Origin: Tubulanus polymorphus | Taxonomy: Eukaryota; Nemertea; Palaeonemertea; Tubulaniformes; Tubulanidae | Direction of reading: 5' to 3' | Length of the DNA: 64,000 bases | Assembly: GCF_964204645.1 (NCBI RefSeq) | Contig: NW_027437440.1 | Span: 62,001 to 126,000 of the forward strand | In this document: positions 40,901 to 49,372 of the stretch, piece by piece | Numbering within the stretch: the stretch's first letter is position 1 | How the letters are laid out: the number at the start of each line of letters is the position of its first letter | Notes under the pieces: generated by a model | What the model saw: only the letters and a program-made list of their open reading frames with translations | The model's database searches: none | Told to the model about the DNA's origin: nothing | Translations under genes and position numbers: made by a program

Positions 40901-42402
40901 TCCACAACATTTTCGATATATACCGCGAATTACAGCAGTTGGCTCAGAGGGATGTGAAAGAAATGTTTGAAATACGAACAGCGGTGAAAAATAGTAAACT
41001 TCCACCTTCTGCGAATGCATCCCGGCAACAAGCAAAACAGAAAGCTCAAAATGAACATGATGCGAAAGAAACCACAATGGCGAATGAAAAAAAAGAGCAT
41101 CCTGGGAATTGTGATGACATGGAGATGAAAGAAGAAGATAGGGAGAAAATACAAAGAGAATTACTCTTAAAGCAAGTCTGCGATAGTAGGAATATCAAAA
41201 TCGAACCGTATCCTGGAAACGACCTTGCCGAATACTACTTTATGCAACTACAGAAACTCGTCCAGAAAATACTCAGCCTAGGCGTGTTCACAGGATTCAT
41301 CGGAAACACCGTCTCAGTCTACACTGAACGAAGCGCCCCCTTTTCTACGCTGTTTAATCATGTGATTACCGAAGAAAGATTTCCCATAAGTAGCACGATG
41401 AGCCCCGGATCATTACTTCTCCTCGGAAATGGCTATCACGAGGCATGCGAATTCGACATAGCTCGAGAACGAAAAGCCCTACAAACGCCAGTGGATGAAT
41501 ATTACCAAAAACACTTAGATACCTGCAAAAAGTGGTTGAGAGATGGAAACAAAAAGCTCGGTGGGAAATTCGCACCTCTCACTTTGACGCTTGCCAATGA
41601 AGAAGGCTACAAGAGGTGGCACCCTGCAGTGTTTCGTGATAGTGTGACCACCTACCTGGCCAATGACATTTTCATCTTAGTAACTCTACCGTCGTGTGAA
41701 AATAAAGTCAGATACGAATACGTCTTCACAGGAATAACTGGAAATAGAATAAAGGAAGTTATCAACAAGAAAGGTGAACAGAACAAAATTCTCTTCGGAT
41801 ACTATACCAGGCAAAACGAACCGACGGAAAACGAAAAGAAGAACATCTTCCACAAAACCTACCACTCACCATACGCCAGAGGTGTCAATTTCACACCCGA
41901 TGTTCGAGTTTATTCATCTATGAAAACCTGCGTTACCGATATGATCGTCAAAAGTACATACGACACCTACCCTGTGTATGTCAATCCTGCTGCAACAGCT
42001 ACAGCGCTCGATGAACAGAAAAGCAGAGATATGCAGGTGAAGAAATGTGACAAGGATGCGATGTATGCCATAAGGGCTGATGGTGTACCAGCATTCGTGT
42101 CCACGATCACCCCCATACAGGGTTTGACTCTTTCGTGTATGATGATGAACGATTTCGGTGAAGTGGATACTGATAATGTGATGATGTTGCTCTCACGTGC
42201 CTCAGATGTTCATAAAGTGCGTGTTGCTGGTGTGGCAAAGGCCAAGAGACGATTATTAGTACCCGATTCACTGGCACCTGTTGGCGGTTCGAAGTGTGAA
42301 AAACGAAAAGATTACCTTAGATACTTAAACGATCCACAAGCATTAAGGGTGAAGCGAAAAATTACGAAATCACGAAATAAGAACATGATCTATAGACCAT
42401 AA
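37909..42402 (+). CDS. SF1 helicase, UL5-like subunit of helicase-primase, 1497 aa
   Basis: ATG at 37909, intact. The Walker A motif GHPGTGKSNS is near residues 115-125 and the Walker B motif VVDEAGLS near 387. The far C-terminus has the paired SF1 motifs QGLTLSC (near 1403) and LLSRASD (near 1427), matching motifs V and VI of UvrD/RecD- and UL5-type helicases. Between them lie several insertions: a Gly-rich run near residue 355, a Lys/Glu-rich stretch near 675-700, a Gly/Asn-rich stretch near 785-800, and a Lys/Glu-rich linker near 1025-1080. These make the protein well longer than the ~880 aa of mammalian herpesvirus UL5. It should unwind DNA at the fork together with the primase. It is the best-conserved helicase in the window. 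Confidence 0.85.
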   Translation: MDYDAMYSGFGEFHKSEDLPSITNVPIDESFAKKINSFTLSDQSIETCVLEDILEKSEVDRSHDEIYRLNRFFRDYVANEGDIDPKLYLEPVDTRPPGTKTMPTIFPTRLCGIIGHPGTGKSNSMGKFTAGHEFSTFTGSTNINTKNQQNTTESYAMPNSYDPMANTSTRTLFQLNNIRLSKDEVEKIYQKVTADPDMVDACNEVYSPDGPFMENATRFNQESVNENWCNYMKAELKGIFPLFMCCKEEFDKDYMKFGRLLRRCLPPGNPQHQPMSNRPDIVIEEAVSRHFTAREVSIAKKQGINLRPPEHESSLLNHENIMNHDKYIKMIMANMDQVTEAMGTFFFNRSSKPGSGGGGSGGGAGGGGFSGNKSFKSVMNQITHTTFVVDEAGLSCGFLLTLTEMFITYNALLYNLVPLYTKNYTIFLNGSFTQGKAVGDFPYSALEQINAVSSQTDRCRSVVSILNRRRTNDAEDQVAILHNSLILHSEFNIPMTDKTYEILRYQEVPRARLYDTNYRMDALRLCQKHDMCDQMMKAAYKDGIARIPVKDTILASARIVYLDTETKDMQYPRSKVETLEEFPHGTNTCHLSKLTPEEARRNITKAFIGFYKEHGYLDLYTDNQNFVPEDCDLQEEDEFMELIISEDNPTNLTDSFGFYNTKLEKLIQERTKQAEEICNRKRERLRMKNKKKQLCDIEEEEARTATFEDGLGGIGGDVDMTFEDLNPKITTDKKKRVQGICCVMGPAEKFCHKQQHWELRRNCRVLQNNLKDSELFDSSAAQNQRGVNKRGGNGAGGNKGGGGWKKQQNTGAKDKEVIAWYYNPQLDMVRVVAMPDFTLLFSTGSWEEDIQLFEDSIQRSVADMQMYMAFQRVRQLNENGMITSTLQFTNTAIKGVKTSLDKLLADRLFENTSDQFKICVFATFVEEAYTWLLKKEEQEMMQDRMRNRMLNNQQQQEDATFSEHVPHSTYTDFNSLTFKEQYDTDDYCAVRDRIPANIHNIFDIYRELQQLAQRDVKEMFEIRTAVKNSKLPPSANASRQQAKQKAQNEHDAKETTMANEKKEHPGNCDDMEMKEEDREKIQRELLLKQVCDSRNIKIEPYPGNDLAEYYFMQLQKLVQKILSLGVFTGFIGNTVSVYTERSAPFSTLFNHVITEERFPISSTMSPGSLLLLGNGYHEACEFDIARERKALQTPVDEYYQKHLDTCKKWLRDGNKKLGGKFAPLTLTLANEEGYKRWHPAVFRDSVTTYLANDIFILVTLPSCENKVRYEYVFTGITGNRIKEVINKKGEQNKILFGYYTRQNEPTENEKKNIFHKTYHSPYARGVNFTPDVRVYSSMKTCVTDMIVKSTYDTYPVYVNPAATATALDEQKSRDMQVKKCDKDAMYAIRADGVPAFVSTITPIQGLTLSCMMMNDFGEVDTDNVMMLLSRASDVHKVRVAGVAKAKRRLLVPDSLAPVGGSKCEKRKDYLRYLNDPQALRVKRKITKSRNKNMIYRP

Positions 42403-42634
42403 AGACATTCCGATGAAGAATTTGTCGATTTTCAAAAAGTTCTAAGTCCCAACTTCCTCTTCCAGTACGTATTTTTGAACAAGGAAGTAATGCGAATAAA
42501 TCGAAAATTAATCGAAAAATAAGTCCTAACTTCCTGTTATTGTGTATGTTTTTTTGTCTAAATAAACAAAAAATAATTATTTTCAATCGATATTGTGTTT
42601 AGTTCGATTCATCACAACAGGTAATAACATCTGC
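42403..42634. promoter_or_regulatory. convergent 3' spacer with AACTTCC and AATAAA
   Basis: Contains TTCTAAGTCCCAACTTCCTC at 42440-42459, AAGGAAGTAA at 42482-42491, TAACTTCCTGTTA near 42530, and AATAAA at about 42562. It separates two convergent genes and probably carries their transcript ends. Confidence 0.5.
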
Positions 42635-44773
42635 TCAATAGCCACATTGCTCAAGCAGTTTGATGAGTTCAGCATCATTGTCATCCCATAGGTCACAGTC
42701 TTTAGATGTAGATGATGTTGATACGGTGGTTGGTGCTGCATCTTTTGTCACATTTTCATTCGCACACTTGAGGGCAGCAGCTAGCTTTGCACTTGGAGAA
42801 ACAAATTCCAGGGGCGGCTTCTTTCGCTGCTGGTTTCCCGATGAATTTGTTGACAGTGGATTTGACGATTTCTTTACAACCATACGCTGAACAGGAAGTT
42901 CCGTTTGATAGCAAACCGGGACCACGTTTTCGCGGTTAACACAGCCCATATCCATGGGTAAGAAATCTTCTTGTGCGCAGTAATCGTCATCATGTTTCCT
43001 TTTCTTCCTATACCCTGGCCTTTCGTGTCCTGCGTTTTTAACAAAATTCCGTTTGCGTTTCTTTTTATTGGCATGGCTCAGCACGAGCTCTTGTTCCCTA
43101 TATCCCCTACTTGGTCTATTGAACACAAATTCGGGTATCTTCGATTCGTCAAAGCCATTTCCATTTGCCTTCACAACATGTTCGATAGTGAAACCTTCCA
43201 TATTTCGCATGTGACATTTTTTGTACTCCATATCTATCGCATAGATCAACCCCATCCTGTTAGCCAAAGCCCAATGCGTCAGTTTGGGACATGCTCTACC
43301 GTGGAAAACACCGTTACCATTCGACGAGTTGAGTATATTCAACAACTCTTGGTGCCCTTCGTCTGTTATCTTCTCGGCCCCTACAAGAAGTACGAAAATC
43401 GACTGCATTTCACCCTTATAGTAGCTAAACGTTACTCGCTGTTCTTCCATCTGAGCGTTGAACACGCCTTGAGGCGACAATGTGAAAGGCACATCCTCCT
43501 TCTCCCATATATGCGTCAAAATCGGTTGATTATCCGTGGACGTAACATCGAACAGAATCGCAGCGGCTCTTCGCGGTTTACACATGACTGCATCTAGGGG
43601 TAACGTTTTCGGCTTATTTTTGTTTGAAAATACTTCGGACGGCTTATAGAAATGATGATAACATTCTGTGGGAATGGTCGTGGTACCGTTTATATGCTTA
43701 TTTACATCTCCGAGGGGAATGAAGAGATTATTGGTTCGATTAAAGAGTGGATTTTTTTTCATTTTTCCAGCTTTCGTAATATTGTTATACCGTTTTTCCT
43801 TCTCTGTAAGCTTTTTTCCATCGACCATGCACTGATCAAGTAAAGCTATCAATTTCCGGCTTCTCAGATCATAGTCACCCACGCAGAGTAGGATATCGTG
43901 CATATCATTTTGCGTAATGACGGGATTCGTGACACACTTCAGCTCCATTATTGCCTTCACTGCGTGTGTAGGCACGTCTATTTCAGCTTTGGCCTCTTCA
44001 GCGGCGAGATTTACATCACCCAGGCCCAGAAAATCTTGTTCGGCATCATAGACGGGCACATCCTTGTGATATTCCTTTGCATTTTTCAGCAAAATCTTTT
44101 GCACAGGTGAACACAAGTGTTTGCACACGTCGTTGAAGTCCTCATACTCAGAAACGATACAATCAGGTGTTGTTCCAATCAACGGCAGTCTTGGAGAAGG
44201 TATTCGCCCAGACGTGTGGCAATAAAGTGGCTTCTGATTTTCTTCGTTCTCATCACAGCGGATAAGTGCTCGTGCCACATGAGGAAAAATGAGATCTTTG
44301 GCCAACACCTCGTGAAAATACGTTCCAATAGGGGACGCATCGGGGGTATATTCGAAATATTTATACCGACTGTTGATCACTGTAGCACTCTCCTCTGAAC
44401 ACGCATCATCTAGATACTGTGTTAACGCAGATTTGTACTCTTCGAACGTATAAGTCTTTCCGCAGCCATTTCCTCTCTCCAACCACCCAATTTGTTGGTC
44501 GTGTGCAGTGAACCACACTTTCATTTTATTAATCGACGTCTCGAGGGATGCAACGGTCAGAAAACCTTTCGTGTCAGAGAAGAGGATATTTTTTGTGAAA
44601 TTAGCAAATCCCTGACACGCCTCAGTGCACAGGAAATAGGCCTCGATGAATCTATTTTCGTTAAGAAGGCCCTCGATCGCATTCTTGTCCACTTCGGCAT
44701 TGTATTCGAAATCTCCTTTTAGAAATGCCTTAACACATGCGTTAACAGCGAACACAAATCTGGACGTATCCAT
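42635..44773 (-). CDS. PD-(D/E)xK exonuclease, alkaline-nuclease (UL12)-like
   Basis: I take the ATG at 44773, which has A at -3 and G at +4, giving 712 aa; an upstream in-frame ATG near 44830 is possible. The catalytic core is visible: GTTPDCIV with Asp near residue 204, then IMELKC with Glu 277 and Lys 279, the classic PD...(D/E)xK layout of lambda-type and herpesvirus alkaline nucleases. Upstream, SPIGTYFHE (near residue 150) fits the conserved Ser/Gly plus Glu region before the core. The C-terminal ~150 residues are basic with likely nuclear-localisation clusters (KKKRKRNF, YRKKRKHDDD). It would process replication intermediates and help recombination. It converges with the SF1 helicase. 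Confidence 0.8.
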   Translation of the reverse strand: MDTSRFVFAVNACVKAFLKGDFEYNAEVDKNAIEGLLNENRFIEAYFLCTEACQGFANFTKNILFSDTKGFLTVASLETSINKMKVWFTAHDQQIGWLERGNGCGKTYTFEEYKSALTQYLDDACSEESATVINSRYKYFEYTPDASPIGTYFHEVLAKDLIFPHVARALIRCDENEENQKPLYCHTSGRIPSPRLPLIGTTPDCIVSEYEDFNDVCKHLCSPVQKILLKNAKEYHKDVPVYDAEQDFLGLGDVNLAAEEAKAEIDVPTHAVKAIMELKCVTNPVITQNDMHDILLCVGDYDLRSRKLIALLDQCMVDGKKLTEKEKRYNNITKAGKMKKNPLFNRTNNLFIPLGDVNKHINGTTTIPTECYHHFYKPSEVFSNKNKPKTLPLDAVMCKPRRAAAILFDVTSTDNQPILTHIWEKEDVPFTLSPQGVFNAQMEEQRVTFSYYKGEMQSIFVLLVGAEKITDEGHQELLNILNSSNGNGVFHGRACPKLTHWALANRMGLIYAIDMEYKKCHMRNMEGFTIEHVVKANGNGFDESKIPEFVFNRPSRGYREQELVLSHANKKKRKRNFVKNAGHERPGYRKKRKHDDDYCAQEDFLPMDMGCVNRENVVPVCYQTELPVQRMVVKKSSNPLSTNSSGNQQRKKPPLEFVSPSAKLAAALKCANENVTKDAAPTTVSTSSTSKDCDLWDDNDAELIKLLEQCGY

Positions 44774-45004
44774 GTTTGCTGTCCGAATGCGGAAAATGAA
44801 GTAATGGCTGGACTTGTTTTCAATTCCCATAATGTGTAAAAATATGGACAAAAATTTACTTCCGTTGTTGGGTGGAAATGCGGGTCAACTAAAGTAACAA
44901 GATTTTCTATACAATGATAAAAGTAAACGGAATACTGAAATTCTCACATTCTTAAGCCTTATACTGTCACTCAGATCTTACAACGATTGCTGCTAATCGC
45001 AAAA

Positions 45005-45534
45005 ATGTTGTAGCACACCACCATTATACTGCTGTTAGCGTTTGTGGCCTATACTTACTAATACGATTTTGGCGATGATTATCCAAATACAGAAGACCTT
45101 GATCTTTCGGATATTGCTCACGGTATAAAAAGGGTGAAAGACTTCAGCGATACGATATCAACGACTCGGTGACCGGTGATGATGATACAAACTACGGTGC
45201 TATAGTTGGAGGAAGTGGTCTTGTTGGACTTCTTGTGATGATCTGCTGTTGCTATGGATGCTACAGATGTTGCTGCAGGAGTAACACTACGATAATAAAT
45301 AACGCACCAGCGGCCCCTGCTTCTGCGCCAGTGAATGTGAACAATATGCCGCCTATGCCACGTATGCCTCAAATGAACCCGTATCACGCGGGATATGACC
45401 AGCCTGCAAAACCGAGACAACACAGCGGTCTACCTCCACCATACAGCTCTAATGCTGGTAAACGACGTGATGCTTTTGTGGATATCGCACCCACTCCTTC
45501 ACACACGGACTCTGATGTGGCGAATTTGATATAG
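45005..45534 (+). pseudogene. broken small membrane protein with PPPY motif
   Basis: From ATG 45005 the frame has stops at 45011-45013 (TAG) and 45059-45061 (TAA), on either side of a signal-like hydrophobic stretch (45023-45052). An acidic ectodomain-like segment follows. The frame then changes near 45165 into an intact 121-codon stretch (to 45534) with a transmembrane segment (GLVGLLVMICCCYGCYRCCC), a Cys-rich juxtamembrane part that could be palmitoylated, and a Pro/Met-rich tail containing PPPYSS. PPxY motifs recruit NEDD4-type ligases and ESCRT in many enveloped viruses. The intact downstream ORF could still be expressed. Breaks are described only. Confidence 0.5.
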
Positions 45535-45539
45535 GTGGA

Positions 45540-46036
45540 ATCCGGAAGTTAGACTTGTGTGTATATATCCTGGATTCCCACCAGGAAGTTAGAACTCTAT
45601 GTGATAAAAATTTCGTGAAAATTTTCTAAGTCCAAATGTATTGAAGGTCCAACTTCCTGAATAGCATCTATTCAAAAATTTAGACTTGATCCGGAGGATA
45701 CCTACCGAATTCAGGAAGTTAGACATATACAACTTATAACTTCCCGATTTTAGTGCAGAGTTGAGTATATTATAATAAATGAATGTAACTATTATAATTA
45801 AAATTCATATTATATTATAATAATATAATGATATGTCATAATCCAACTTCCTTTTCAGAATACTCACTTCATCATACCCACCATACACCACAGGTACAAA
45901 ACGCGATTTTTTCATTCAGGAAGTTCGAAAATGTATTGAAAAATATATTGCAACATCGTAACTTCCTCTTTCAAAACTCCAAAGCAGTGGGTATCCTTTT
46001 TGATCCGGGGGATACCTACCGAATTCAGGAAGTTAG
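45540..46036. repeat. AACTTCC-rich spacer with permuted duplicate of 19190-19440
   Basis: Contains about nine AACTTCC/GGAAGTT cores, an AAATTTTCTAAGTCC block at 45614-45631, two GGATACC blocks (about 45679 and 46008), and an AT-rich near-palindrome at 45780-45838. The two halves match 19336-19440 and 19190-19365 in swapped order. Confidence 0.65.
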
Positions 46037-46048
46037 GTATACAAACTG

Positions 46049-46145
46049 TCTAACTTCCTCTTTCAAATTGATTTTTCAAGGGAGGATCCAAAAGTGCCAT
46101 ATGGATCCCCCCCCCTTGAAAATTGATTTTGAAAAGGAAGTTAGA
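46049..46145. repeat. 97-bp imperfect inverted repeat bounded by TCTAACTTCC
   Basis: The left arm, from 46049, reads TCTAACTTCCTCTTTCAAA then TTGATTTTTCAAGG. The right arm, ending at 46145, is its near-complement (CCTTGAAAATTGATTTTGAA then AAGGAAGTTAGA), with GGATCC in both inner ends around a short loop. It is the longest member of the hairpin class. Confidence 0.8.
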
Positions 46146-46166
46146 AAATCCCATACAAAAAATGTA

Positions 46167-46562
46167 TTACAACTTCGTAACTTCCTTCTTCGGATAATTT
46201 ATCACAGTTTGGGTTGAAGTTGTCTTCTTCTTCGCAGCGGCTGTTTGAGTTCCAAACGTACGAGTAGATTGAGTATCATCACCCGCAGCGGCACACATGT
46301 TGTCTGTTTGAGTTCCAAACGTACGAATAGATTGAGTATCATCACCCGCAGCGGCACACATGTTGTCTGTTTGAGTTCCAAACGTACGAGTAGACTGAGG
46401 AGACGGCGTAGATAGGCGAGAGCTTTTTACACAGGATGCATAAAATTTACGCTGTCTTTTGCGCCGTTGCTTCTCTGTGTCGGATTCAGATGAGGCTGTT
46501 TCGGTATTCGACAAGTCAAAGTGAAGAGGTTTCACAAATTCCGGACTTTTTGGGTTGTACAT
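46167..46562 (-). CDS. 131-aa protein with repeated TQT (dynein light chain-type) motifs
   Basis: ATG at 46562 on the minus strand. A 63-bp unit repeated about 2.5 times encodes STRTFGTQTDNMCAAAGDDT. Counting the tail, TQT occurs four times (three FGTQT and one TSTQT). TQT with a preceding small residue is the core of LC8/DYNLL-binding sites, and evenly spaced copies bind LC8 dimers multivalently. The N-terminus has Ser/Glu-rich and Arg/Lys-rich (KQRRKRQRK) segments, a likely nuclear-localisation signal. The protein is probably disordered. Two palindromes lie in its promoter. Confidence 0.6.
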   Translation of the reverse strand: MYNPKSPEFVKPLHFDLSNTETASSESDTEKQRRKRQRKFYASCVKSSRLSTPSPQSTRTFGTQTDNMCAAAGDDTQSIRTFGTQTDNMCAAAGDDTQSTRTFGTQTAAAKKKTTSTQTVINYPKKEVTKL

Positions 46563-46878
46563 TTTAACGTGCAGAAAAGCGTAGCATCCACAGACAGAGC
46601 GAAAATGAACGAACCGAGTGTGTGCACCGCCTTATATCATAGGCATTAACAAAAATGCTAGCGCAAATGTGCATTAGAATTTCATCAAATTCTACCTGGC
46701 ATTGGAGCTTTGTTGAGTAGAATTTCATGAAATTCTAGCTAACAACGATGATGGTATACATTTCAACTTCTAGCTAACACAGTAATGGTATACATTTCAA
46801 CTTCAAGTTGCCAAATTTATTTGAACAAAAATCGGACTTACAGTTATTTCAGCATTTATTTCGCATACAAAAATACAC
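46563..46878. promoter_or_regulatory. promoter with paired 20-bp palindromes
   Basis: TAGAATTTCATGAAATTCTA at 46718-46737 is a perfect 20-bp palindrome. A near copy with one central change (ATC for ATG) is at 46675-46694, 43 bp away. ATGGTATACATTTCAACTTC is repeated twice (about 46751 and 46784). A TATA-like GATATAAGG reading toward the gene at 46562 lies near 46632-46640. The layout suggests a dimeric regulator binding upstream of the TQT-repeat gene. Confidence 0.5.
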
Positions 46879-48036
46879 CTAAACGGAAAATTGCACAGTT
46901 GCTGAACACGAAGCACTATTATTGCAAATATCATTGTAGCTTTTACCGTAGATGCATAGTACCATCACGCATGCGAAAGCAGATGCCAGTCCAAAGAGAG
47001 ATAACCATAACAGTGTGGCTAGAGTCACGAGTCCTTTGAGAAAAATGTACAACTCGATTTCCCGGTAGATGGCACAAGTAATTAGGTAGAAGATGGTGTA
47101 GACTACGGCAATGGATCCAATGACATTTTTCGTGTTATGCTGAACCATTAACAGTCCGGTTGACAGTAGGCCCATATTCCCAATGATCACAATGGCATAT
47201 CTTAGCAGATGTCCATTTTTTATGAGCAATATTACACAGAAAGCTGCCTGTAAATAATGCAGAAACACACTGAACAATCGAATGAATGATTCGTATATGC
47301 TTATCTCCGAATGGCTTTTCCTCCCGAGTAGTTTTATCGCCACCAGTACGATACCGATGATACAGAAGCAGCTTATTTGACTAAGATCGAAGAATGGAAC
47401 ATCGTAGACGCTGGTATAGGTCATGGGTATTTTGGTCTCTGATATAGCAGCTACGGTTGGTGGGGCACCACTACTAGTACTCCCAGTGCTGTTAGCTGCG
47501 CGCATTATCCACCAGTAGGTACATAGGTGTTCGAGACTTGATAGCAATTGGATATGTGCCGCAGAAAAGCCCAGAAACGCATGTATGATAAAATCAGCCA
47601 CGCGAAACCTGTTTGGTCTAGTGGTGAAACTGGATTTGAAGCAATTCTTTATAGCCTGCTTCATTGAATTCACATTTGTTCCGACGTCCTGCCCAGATAT
47701 GATGTGTATGCGCTGTTTTTTCAATTTATTCAGTGTTTCCGTAAACGCACAGCTTTCCTTATCGGTAGGAAGTAGCATTTCGCATTCGCTGTCATCTGGG
47801 TACACTGAAGCATCGTTGAGATCCATTTGCATTTGCAAAGTTGACATAGACCCACCAACTCCAGGGGTATCGCTGTATTCCTCGTCCAGTGCGCATTTTT
47901 CGGTATTTGGTATTATTAATTTACGTTTATGCTGCTTCCCATCGGCCAGGTCGATTTCTTCCTTGATACTCATATTGTTCACCTCTCCTGCCTCCATATT
48001 GTTCTCGTCGGTGACAGCGGCGTCGGCGTCGGACAT
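46879..48036 (-). CDS. polytopic membrane protein, 385 aa
   Basis: The ATG at 48034-48036 (minus) is followed by an acidic, disordered-looking N-terminal ~150 residues. The C-terminal ~230 residues then contain about six or seven hydrophobic segments (for example SCFCIIGIVLVAIKLL, YLQAAFCVILLI, IAVVYTIFYLITCAIY, LATLLWLSLFGLASAFACVM). No signal peptide is needed for this topology. The function is unknown; viral multi-pass proteins can act in envelopment or as channels or receptors, but no family motif is seen. Its start codon overlaps that of the divergent gene at 48035. Confidence 0.65.
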   Translation of the reverse strand: MSDADAAVTDENNMEAGEVNNMSIKEEIDLADGKQHKRKLIIPNTEKCALDEEYSDTPGVGGSMSTLQMQMDLNDASVYPDDSECEMLLPTDKESCAFTETLNKLKKQRIHIISGQDVGTNVNSMKQAIKNCFKSSFTTRPNRFRVADFIIHAFLGFSAAHIQLLSSLEHLCTYWWIMRAANSTGSTSSGAPPTVAAISETKIPMTYTSVYDVPFFDLSQISCFCIIGIVLVAIKLLGRKSHSEISIYESFIRLFSVFLHYLQAAFCVILLIKNGHLLRYAIVIIGNMGLLSTGLLMVQHNTKNVIGSIAVVYTIFYLITCAIYREIELYIFLKGLVTLATLLWLSLFGLASAFACVMVLCIYGKSYNDICNNSASCSATVQFSV

Positions 48037-49372
48037 GTCTGAAAATTTAAAAAGTGTATTTCGATCAGCAAATGGATGGTATTTAGATAAATGGACACAG
48101 ATATTACACCAAGTTCATGTGGTATCGACCATTTCTCCCCTAATGTTTTTTTATAAGTCAGCGGTATTGGGACTGGAAAGTGCGGAGGACAATTATTCGC
48201 AACTTATAGAACGAATCAAGACATATATCGATACTATTTTAAGAGAATACGAAGAGGAGCTTACTGACGATTACGACAATATTGTCTGTAGCTTATACGC
48301 GCATGCAAACGATGTTGGTGGATTTTTAAGGAAGAAAGAATCAGGTGGTGGAGGATCTTCGATTTTATCCGTAATAGGCAGATGTCTGTTTAGATCTACT
48401 TGGCAGACATTGAAACGATACCAGGAGGCATATAATAGTTACTTAGAAAATCTGGTTCGTGAAAATAGTGCAGGAAACAGGATTTCTCCACTTATGCTTA
48501 CCGAATGGGAGGATGAGTTTTTTGCAAAGAATTTAATTTTCTCTAATGATCTCTATCATCCACAAAAAAACACACACCCCATGGCTAATACAAAAATTAT
48601 TGCCGATTTTCTACGACGTGTATATCTTTTTGCTTTGACTAGACATATAGACACGAATCTGTTCGATAAAGCTAAGCAAACCGATTACTTTGCCATGCAA
48701 CCATTTACCATTTCGAAAAACAAGGATAATAGACATCACAACATCAGCTGCGAAGAAAATATCGATAACTTCATTATTGTCTATGGAGATGAGTGTTTGA
48801 ATAAGATTTTCACGTATCATGCCGATATATGTAGCTATGTTGTGATTCCAGAAGATTTTCAAGGAGAATTACTAGTGTCAGCCTCAGAAGAAGACGCGGA
48901 GCTGGAAAGGAGTCTCATCGAACCAGGTGCTAATAGCGCCACGCACATAAAGTCGATTTATAGCCCACGTATCTGTGGGAGTTGCAAGTTGCATTTTACC
49001 ACACTTGGACTTATAGACGATAGAGAACAGCGAGACCGGTATATATGCGAATGTTGTATGATTATGCATTCCGAGGAGAGCGAAGTTTTGAAGCAAATGG
49101 CAAAGGACAAGGTCGAATTAAACGGTGGTAGTGCTGATACGCAGGGTGGAGATGAGACAAATGGGGACAGGGAAATGATTTTTAATCAAAATACCTTCGA
49201 TGAATTGACGGAATGTCATGTCTTTCGTGCTGTTTCGTTGATCAGGCAATATTTTCTGCGCAAAGGTCACGCCGGTTGTGATTGCGATGAGCACGTGGGT
49301 TTAATGAGCCGTAAAATGGCCAAATTTATCCTTTGTATGGAAGACATTCCCTGCTTCAAGATGGGCTATTGA
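48035..49372 (+). CDS. 445-aa protein with Cys/His zinc clusters
   Basis: The first in-frame ATG is at 48035-48037; the next is about 110 bp downstream. The N-terminal two thirds are helical. At about residues 310-345, CGSCKLHF ... CECC supplies four Cys with zinc-finger-like spacing, and near the C-terminus HAGCDCDEHVG forms a second cluster. Herpesvirus packaging accessory proteins (UL32 type) are Cys-rich with CxxC clusters, and a similar role is possible, but I cannot claim homology. No transmembrane segment or catalytic motif is visible. Confidence 0.65.
   Translation: MSENLKSVFRSANGWYLDKWTQILHQVHVVSTISPLMFFYKSAVLGLESAEDNYSQLIERIKTYIDTILREYEEELTDDYDNIVCSLYAHANDVGGFLRKKESGGGGSSILSVIGRCLFRSTWQTLKRYQEAYNSYLENLVRENSAGNRISPLMLTEWEDEFFAKNLIFSNDLYHPQKNTHPMANTKIIADFLRRVYLFALTRHIDTNLFDKAKQTDYFAMQPFTISKNKDNRHHNISCEENIDNFIIVYGDECLNKIFTYHADICSYVVIPEDFQGELLVSASEEDAELERSLIEPGANSATHIKSIYSPRICGSCKLHFTTLGLIDDREQRDRYICECCMIMHSEESEVLKQMAKDKVELNGGSADTQGGDETNGDREMIFNQNTFDELTECHVFRAVSLIRQYFLRKGHAGCDCDEHVGLMSRKMAKFILCMEDIPCFKMGY

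Noticed and set aside
42971-43597. Plus-strand 208-codon frame
   Set aside because: Antisense to the nuclease gene; composition is that of a shadow frame and no motif is present.
47585-48034. N-terminal extension of the 48035 gene
   Set aside because: This part is open only because it is antisense to the polytopic membrane protein; the ATG at 48035 is the natural start.
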